A model generated the notes under the pieces. The model was not told where the DNA came from and ran no database searches. It saw only the letters and a list, made by a program, of their open reading frames with translations. DNA of 64,000 nt from Phascolomyces articulosus. Its lineage: Eukaryota; Mucoromycota; Mucoromycetes; Mucorales; Lichtheimiaceae. Both the position numbers and the translations under genes were made by a program. Position 1 is the first letter of the stretch; each line of letters begins with the position of its first letter. This document shows, piece by piece, positions 56,064 to 64,000 of this stretch. The stretch is from positions 1 through 64,000 of the forward strand of contig JAIXMP010000055.1 of the NCBI GenBank assembly GCA_025677815.1, written 5' to 3'.

Positions 56064-59000
56064 ATGTCCACAGATTCGACTGATGAAAAAAATCATGGTT
56101 TCTCTACACAAGATCAAGAAACTATTAAAAGGCTATTAGCCATGGACCGGGAGACATTCCTGGCTAATTGGGGTCTTGAATCAACAGAACAATCAACTTC
56201 TGGTAGTTTTTAAAATAACATTTAATGGCAATTGATCTCGCTTCATTCGATAAAGTCATTTTCTTATTAACAACCATGTCCTTTTTTTTTCTTTCCTACT
56301 ACAATGTAGTAATGTCACAACCAGGTCCAAGTCGTATGGATACGAGTGACGACGAAATAAACAATAATGAAAATAGCGGCGACGATTCTGATAGCTCTCT
56401 TGAAAATGATTATTTGCAAGTATTGAGAAACCCAATAACTCCTATTATCGAACAACAGCAACAACAGCAACAACAGCCACCAGTCACTGAAAATACGAGC
56501 GTGATGCCTGAATCACAACTGATGGAAACAACAAATACTACGACTGCTAGTAGTGCGACCACCACGAGTGTCACTAATAGCACCAGTAATAGTAATGAAA
56601 CCCGAGAACCCGGTCGCCGCAGCCTTCGTCCTCGAAAAGTGAATCAAATGCAACCGTATACATACGAGAAATCAAAATATAACGAACTAGTGCGTCGATC
56701 TAAATATACCGAATTATTACAATATGATCCAAACAACAGCACACAAACGAAACGTCGACACAAAAAAACATCCGAAGATCGATACGAGGATGAAGGGGTG
56801 GAGGAGGATGATGAAATGATGAATCCAGATGATGAATTTGAACAAGTAGATCCAGAAGAATTAATGCCAACAAAACGTATAAAAAAACTCTTTATCCCTC
56901 CCTCACGTCATCGTCAATCACATTCTGAAGAACTACCAAAAAAAAACACACCTCATGGTAATAAAAAAAGTTCAGATGTGTCCAAGAAACGTTATTCTCC
57001 CACGCCTACTACTACTCCATCACCTGTGGCTCATGAACGACGGATTATCACGACGGCTATCACCAGTACTAACAGTGATGATATTTGGTCAACTGTCCCA
57101 CGTACTACGACTGTTTATTCAAGAAATCATAGAAAGAGATCCAAAATGGAAAAATCCAAGGGTCCCGACCGACAAATCAAATCTTTGAATGAAATGGATA
57201 ATTCAACAACATCTCCTTTACCACTACCAACATCTCAATCCTCCACAACCCATACTCAGAAAATGGATGCAACTTTATCAAATGAAAGGAACACAGAACA
57301 TATCCATGATGCTCTACGAGATGCTTTCCCGGATCTTTTCGATAGTGTTCCAGGAGATGAATCGAATAACGTGGATGATGACACCAAAAGTACGGATAGT
57401 CATTTTAGTTTGGATTCTGTATTAATTCGAGCCGCCAAATCAGTACAACAACAAAACAATAATCATTCAATGAATCCATCGTTTGAAGATTCAGAGGGAG
57501 AAGAACAATTACACATTCCACGCAGAAAAAAAAGACTTAGACGAAGTCATTCACTGGATAGTGAAAATGCAGATGAAGATCATGGGGATGTTTTTGATTT
57601 TCCAATGGATGATACAATACCAATTCATGATGATAACCATGATGATAGTGTATTTGATTTTCCAGAGCAAACACAGGATCATGGATCGGAACCGCCTCGA
57701 CCTAAACCATTGCAACAATTAGTGACGGCTCGTTCTCGTCGACGTTCGCAACCAAAAGATGATGGCTTTATTGTACATGATGGAAGCGAGTATGATTTAC
57801 CTAAGCGCAAAAAGAATTATTCACTTCGAGGTGTTTTGCCATTCAATTATAAACCTGATCATGAAAAACCAGTGACACAGCAAGCAGTTGTTGAAGAAGA
57901 GGAGAATGATCCGGGACCTGATTCACCTATCGAAGAGGATTCACCAGCGCTATCTTTGATAGATCATGAACATAGTTCTTCCATGCGAACGGAGAGTGAA
58001 TTGAATGCCCTAGAGGATGATGGTGATGAAGTTGAATTTCAAATGTTTGTTAGATCATCCCCTGTTAGACGACGACAACGCACATTGACCGGATATGTAC
58101 AGCGATCAAGACGAACGGGTGAAAAGACTTATAGTACCAATAAATCAGGACATATTGATCAAATGCGTAAAGAAGCCGTTTCACGTGCACGTTCATTACA
58201 AACAAAAACGCCAAGAAGATCTTCTGGAACAAACCGTCCTTCTGCTTATAATGCATCAGCTACAAATAATTCAAGAAGGTAAAACATAACTTTGTGTTTA
58301 TTTATTTACAATGTCAAAGAACCATGTTATTAACAAAACGTATTTAACTAGAAATAGGAATTCAGCGACGGCATCATCATCATCATCCTTTTCCTCTCAA
58401 AACAAACCACCACCTTCCATCCAGCCTAGACGATCCAAAAAAAGAAACCTCAATGGCGAGCTATATATCTTACCTGGTCCAGGCCCTTTGAATACTTCAA
58501 CAGAGCAACCAAGGTTAATGGGTTGGCAATCTAGTATACGACCTCACTTGTCAATTCGATGGACAGAAACTGGCGAACTTTGTCCAGAACCAGATGAATC
58601 AATCTATTCAAGTTCTTCTCCACTAACAACTGAGAGACAGCAATCACCACAGCAGCAATTGGATCATAATATGCCCGATTATACAGAAAACACAGTGAAT
58701 TCCAATAATATTCCATCCTCTTTGACTAAAAACGCTCATTTACAAATGATGGAAGAAGAAAATAACGGACCATCCGAACCATTTGCTCGTTTATTGTACA
58801 AGCATCCAAATTTAGCCATTAATTGGGGTATGCCTGTACTTGTTGACACAACTACTGCTCAGTTACAACATACCATTTATCTCCAACATGAGTATTTACA
58901 TCGGCTTATATCTCCACAAGAGGATGCGAATGTTCATGCTGGATTATTTGATAATGGCGATACACCTATTGAATTATTTCATCGAAATATCACATTAACA

Positions 59001-59855
59001 CAAGATATGGATAAAAACAAGAACGTGATCAAAAACCTGTTTCGAGAAGCATTTAAGTATATGGGTGCATTATTCGATGATCACTTTGCAACAAACCCCA
59101 CAAAAAAAGATACCACAATGGCAAAGCTGTTTTTATTTTTTCAATTCGTCACTGAAGCCTTGAATGATTGGGTTTTACGTTTACCAGGTGGACAACAAAG
59201 ACCCATGATTGAGTTTTTAAATTCTCAATGTCGATTATTTTATTCACGTACCTGGAGTATTGCTGGATTGGATGACGAGCATTATCAGAAATCAAGACCT
59301 TTGATATCTTACGATCATCAGAATCACCATACTCTCCCCCATGCTTGGAAGGCATTATTGGCATTATTGATTTATGCATTGGATTGGGCCACCCACATAC
59401 AATATGTGTCTATGTCTACATCGGGAAATCAAGAGGATTGTAAACAACGGTTATTGTGGTTATTGTATTGGATTGGTCCGACATTGGCCCAAATAAGCTG
59501 TGAACAAAAAGATGCGTCTTATTTCATATACGCCAAGGAACCACTTGTTGCTGAAGGATGGGTATGTCTTTTCCATTTGTATGCGTCTGAAGATGTCAAC
59601 AGAAGCCAGTGTTGGATGGCAGCGATGGATCTTTTGGAGCAACAAAGAGAACAAGATCATTTGACGATAGATAAGGAAATGGAAAGAAAGTGGCATTGGC
59701 TGTTAGTATTGAATGCTTTACGCTATGTGGATAGCAAAGGAATATATACCAGACCCGAAGAAGGAATTATGACTGTAGAAACGATGTGTGGTCGTGAATT
59801 AGCCAATGGATTATCAACAGCTATTGCAGGAAATGAATCAAGTGGTGCTGCATGA
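56064..59855 (+). CDS. Probable Mus7/MMS22-like replication-fork repair protein
   Basis: Three exons, 56064-56202, 56310-58278, 58352-59855, give 1203 residues in phase. Residues 1-700 are largely disordered and acidic/basic with Ser, Asn and Gln runs; they include RRSLRPRKVNQMQPYTYEKS, similar to the RSLR-R---QL-PY-E block I associate with fungal Mus7/Mms22. Near residue 636 is QRTLTGYV, close to a PCNA-interacting PIP box. The C-terminal 400 residues are helical and better conserved (FARLLYKHPNLAINWGMPVL, LFREAFKYMGALFDDHF). Mus7/Mms22 acts with a cullin ligase at stalled forks. At 1203 residues it is shorter than the yeast proteins. The first exon encodes ETIKRLLAMDRETFLANWGL. E2F/MCB-like sites upstream fit S-phase use. 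Family assignment is moderate; the gene model is strong. Confidence 0.65.
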
Positions 59856-61492
59856 TAAATAATAGTTTATTCCAAATGGAATGATATAAAATTGTAAATA
59901 TATACCCCTTCCCCCTCTCGAGCATTTCTCAAGCATCATGTTAAATAATAATTGCATATATTTGTTCATTATATAAAAACTTTACAACATACAACACTTA
60001 ATCTAAGCAAGCTATTATATAGACTTTGGTCAAATAAGATAATAAAAAAGAACAGAAATCAACCACTGATAATTGATCTTTTATCGCCATGTTGAAAAAT
60101 TATTCAAAGAGTGTGACCTGATAGTTATCCAAAGAGTAAAGGTATCACCTAGCTTGCTATTTCTAACTTGTATCCACTATTATCCGCACCATTTCGCCCC
60201 CCCCCCCACCCCCAAAAAAAAAATTCGTTACGTATATCATATATTTATTAACCATTTTTTAAATGGTTTATTATTAGGTTATGTCAAACATCTTTCTTGA
60301 AAAAAAACGAGACTCTGTGAAAAGTTAATCACATATTTCCATAGTAACAATAATAATAAATCATTATTTTTTCTATTAATAATAAATATCAATATATATA
60401 TATATTTTCTTTATATGGACATTATTATTGACCTGTAATATATATACATAATTAGTAAAAGTACATGATTCTTTAACATTTAAAGCAGTAGTATGTGTGT
60501 CAAAAAATCCTTTACCAATAAAAGCAGGGATCAACGTAGTGGTGTAATATTAAATCAACCTAAACGTAGGGACACCACGGCCCAAGTTTCACATATTTGT
60601 TTTTTATTTCATGCCAACTGAAACCAAGATGATTTGACAGCAAAACACAAAGCAAAAAGAAATGATGAGATTTTTGGAAGTGGTTAAAGATCAAATCCGA
60701 ATAATGAAGATAGCTACAAGTTGGCAAATATATAAAATATTACTGACTCACATAATTAATTTAGAATGAAATATATTAAAATATATACCCACACTCCTGC
60801 CTCTCGCCGATTAGCCTCTCTAAACTTCATGTTATATAACAACACCTGCATATAACATTTGATCAAACCAAGATTTAAAAGCATCTGATTGGACTTGTAT
60901 TAAACATTTTACACGTGCTACCCGGAACTTTTGACCATAAATAAAAAAGATAGAGAAAATAAGATGTTTGTTGATGATGAGCGAAGCCACGAAGGATCAA
61001 ATCACCATGGACGGTGCCCGTACATTATAGCTGGTGTATTTTTTTATTTACAGCGATCTTTACATTATAAACCAGCGGGGGTGACCGACGTGACACACAA
61101 TGTTGAGATTTCCAGGGACACACAAGAATAACTAACATAAATATGTATATGATATTATATAAAATATATATTATTATATAATATTAAACTAAAACAAACA
61201 TGATCTTTGATCTTTTTCTTTAGAATAAACTAGTACATATGAAAAAAAAGACTTTAGGAGACAAAAATGGAAGAGAAAAAGTAAAATAGAGTTTTTTGAT
61301 CAAGTTGCCCATTTTATAATAAAAACCTTGTATAAAAAAATTCCGACTCATTCAGTGTGTACCTTCCCAGTTGTTGTTGGAGCGATCTTGTCCACCTATT
61401 TTTTTGTGTTCCCTTCTTTCTCTCTCTTCTACGCATAGGCCTTTACCTTTTTTTATTTGTTTAGAGCCACTCTTTATTATTATTATTTATCA
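59856..61492. other. Intergenic region with a diverged duplicated segment
   Basis: No gene supported. About 90 bp at 59893-59980 and 60782-60870 resemble each other in the same orientation (shared words AATATATACCC, CCTCTCG, CATGTTA, TGCATATA). A poly-C/poly-A junction lies at about 60200-60225. The last 170 bases are the T-rich promoter of the chromatin-remodelling gene. Confidence 0.45.
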
Positions 61493-64000
61493 ATGTCGAA
61501 AGCAATTGACCCTATTGAACGAACAACAGAATATGCCCAATTCATTGACGATCTACATAGTTTCCATGCTCGTAAAGGGTAAATTTTATTTATTCATGTT
61601 CTTTTTTTTTTATTACTATTTTATAAAAAGCCCTACCATGAAGTTCACCACGTTTTCTTTTTTTTTTATTACTTATAGTACCACACTTCAAGCTGAACCC
61701 ATTCTAGGGGGTCAAAAACTTGATTTACTTAAAATTTACAAAGCTGTCATGGAGGCAGGTGGTTTTGATCAGGTAAATAAATAAATATAAAAAACCGCCA
61801 TTTCTTTTGAACAAAATGGGAAGAAAAGAATGGAAATGGTGATATTGGCATTAGAAATCATTTTATGAAAAAGATAAAGCCAAAACTGAGACGCTATTTT
61901 TTTTATATCAATCACCAAGGTGACAAAAAAACGAAGTTGGAAACATATTGGAGACGCATTTGATTTTCCAAAGACTTGTACCAATAGTGCGTATATCTTG
62001 AAAGGGGTCTATATTCGAAACTTGGTATGTAACAAGAATATAGATAAACATGCTAAATTGATACATCGATTTGTTATCTAAAAAAAAAGAGAAACTGACT
62101 TCTTTATACATTTTGTAGTTGGGATGGGAAGAAGAAACTGTATGGGGAAAAGTATGGGTTCCACCAGATGAACTACTTGGACCGGTAATGTTATTGTGTT
62201 TTTTTATCGATTTTGTGAGATATTTGTTAGAGTAATGCGATGCTAATTTAAAAATTTATAGAATGCCCATCGTGCTTCCACATTAGCAGGGAAATCTTTC
62301 AAGAAAAAGGGTAAAATAGGGCGTTATCATAAAATAGTTTATAAATTGAGAGGATGTTAATACCTTGTGATATTTTCTTTTAGGACAATCATTCAATAGT
62401 AACAACAACAATAAATCACCTCGATCCATACCAACACCTAATTATACACCCATTCAACCTGATCCTACTCATGCTAAATTTGATATGGTGGATTTAGGAC
62501 TCTCATTACCAGATACTCCTTCAATATTCCAATTCGATCAATTGTCTATTCGGAACGAACTTGATCAATGTACCATATCCGAGTTTCACCATCAGAGTCA
62601 TCCGCATGAACATATTCACATGATCGAAGAAGAACGCATGGATTGTATACGAGGTAAAAGAATACTAAAAAAAGAAAAAAAATACACAATTTAAGGTCGA
62701 GAGAGAGAGAGAGTTTTATATATAATAATTTTTCTTATTTTTCTTATTTTTCACATAAAAGAATTTATTAAAAAAAAAAATCGGGGACCTAATTGATTAA
62801 TATAAAAAATGATAAAATATTCCATATATAGCCAACAACTTTGATGAACAAGTCAAACAACGTATCCTTTATTCTTTACAATCATCCAATGAATGGGATG
62901 TTGAATGGGCATTAAATTATGTGGTGACCATATCGTTTGAAAGACCTGAAGAACTGCGATTGGACAAGACACCGCTATTGTTGGATTTATTATTAAAATG
63001 GTCAAATCCTTACCTAGAGGACGGACGTAACAATAATCCAAACCCAATCCTTAAAGTACTGCACATCTTACGGAACTTTTCCTTTCTTGAAGTGAATGCG
63101 CGGATCCTTGCATCAGATATACGTCTCAAATCCATGATTGAAAAAAGTTTAACCTTATCCACCTCAAAAAATCTGGACCTGGGGCGTCATTGTATTGATG
63201 TTCTCGAAAATATTGCTCCCTTTATCCAATTAAATGGCCCGTTTGATGAATGTATCGCCTGTCTCAACAATTTGTTATACACACAAGAACGCTATCTTTT
63301 AATTGGCACATTACGCATTTTTACACAATTATGCATGACAGAAGGGAATCAAGTATGTTTAATATCAGTCTCTATGGCAACAGCGACTCGGATTGCTCAA
63401 TGGCTTGTGATGAATGACGAGGAATTGGTGGGAACTGTTTTGGAATATTTATATCAATATACCCGTATATCCGCTGACTTTAGGCGACAGTTGTTAAGTG
63501 CTCACTCGGGTGCTGATATTGGTGTCCTGGTCTCGCTGTTGTCTATAAAGAGTAAATATTTTAGTACCAAATTATTAGCGGCAGATGAAGCAAGTACATT
63601 AGAAGGATCTACGCCGAGCAGTATGTCCCCAGCCAGTCATACAACAGACATGGATACGACCCATGAGCCACATGGAAGTGTTCCATGTGTACCCAATTTA
63701 ACCGCATATCAACAATTGGATGAACCCTATAGATGTCTTGGATGGTAAGATGTAGATATTATTAAAATAATTTCATTGTTTCATCTGTATTCTGACGTAT
63801 TCTCAAACATCTTTCCTTTAATATTAGGCTCAAGGATAAATTTGAAGTTTCCAATGATAATAGCATATTATCCTTGGATGATATGTACATGTTATACGAA
63901 ATGCGATTTGGCCAAGAAAAAGCATTAAAAATGAAGGATTTTTATACTGTACTCAAAATTGCTTTTCCTGGTACACCTAATTATATGACGGGTAATGGAC
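61493..64000 (+). CDS. RSC9: RSC chromatin-remodelling subunit Rsc9/ARID2-like (5' part; runs off the window)
   Basis: Eight exons are visible: 61493-61578, 61679-61772, 61920-62024, 62119-62184, 62262-62310, 62384-62653, 62832-63744, 63828 to the window end, all in phase. Residues 8-80 form an ARID DNA-binding domain: EYAQFIDDLHSFHARKGT, PILGGQKLDLLKIYKAVMEA, GGFDQVTKKRSWKHIGDAF, YILKGVYIRNLL. An Asn/Pro linker follows, then an armadillo-like helical region (LLLDLLLKWSNPYLED, LKVLHILRNFSFLEVNARIL, GRHCIDVLENIAPFI). Exon 8 enters an RFX-like winged helix (WLKDKFEVSNDNSILSLDDM). ARID plus helical repeat plus RFX is the architecture of Rsc9 and animal ARID2, subunits of SWI/SNF-class nuclear remodellers. 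The 3' end and stop codon lie beyond 64000. Confidence 0.88.

Noticed and set aside
1..64000. CRISPR arrays, bacterial operons, rRNA genes
   Set aside because: No regularly spaced identical repeats, no Shine-Dalgarno spacing, and genes are intron-rich; no rRNA sequence recognised.

Overview
This window looks like nuclear DNA of an early-diverging filamentous fungus, most likely Mucoromycota (Mucorales-like). It is AT-rich, genes carry many short introns of about 60-130 nt with GTAAGT-type donors and TAG acceptors, intergenic DNA is full of homopolymers and AT microsatellites, and the conserved proteins (ALG1, an Rsc9/ARID2 subunit, F-box/LRR proteins, a Zn2Cys6 regulator) are fungal. All gene models were built by hand by joining exons in phase; coordinates are genomic spans and exon limits are in each entry.

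Layout. 1-7453 is gene-poor: a decayed ORF remnant (562-1560), a small foldback element (2703-2932), an unusual minus-strand array of repeated exon/intron-like units (3035-4056), and a Tc1/mariner-type non-autonomous element (5162-5586) with a second copy at 19182-19623. 7454-31039 holds housekeeping and accessory genes: a low-complexity protein, a LaeA/UMTA-type methyltransferase, ALG1 mannosyltransferase, an F-box/LRR protein, a small secreted cysteine-rich protein, a TPR/F-box/LRR gene broken by one stop, a two-part protein whose N-terminal half resembles a bacterial family, a decayed membrane-protein gene, and an ADP-ribosylglycohydrolase-fold protein that has lost metal ligands.

The most interesting region is 34765-55177. 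It holds a Dal5-type MFS transporter, gentisate 1,2-dioxygenase, a salicylate/3-hydroxybenzoate-type FAD monooxygenase, a fumarylacetoacetase-fold hydrolase, a Zn2Cys6 regulator and a GFA-fold protein. The dioxygenase and monooxygenase are divergent over one intergenic region; the hydrolase and regulator are divergent over another. Together they read as an aromatic-acid catabolic cluster: uptake, ring hydroxylation to gentisate, ring cleavage to maleylpyruvate, and hydrolysis to pyruvate plus fumarate or maleate. No zeta-GST-type maleylpyruvate isomerase is visible; the GFA-fold protein is the only possible glutathione-linked candidate in the window.

The right end has genome-maintenance genes: a probable Mus7/MMS22-like repair protein behind E2F/MCB-like sites, and the 5' part of an RSC chromatin-remodelling subunit (Rsc9/ARID2) that runs off the window. 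No tRNA, rRNA or CRISPR array was recognised.
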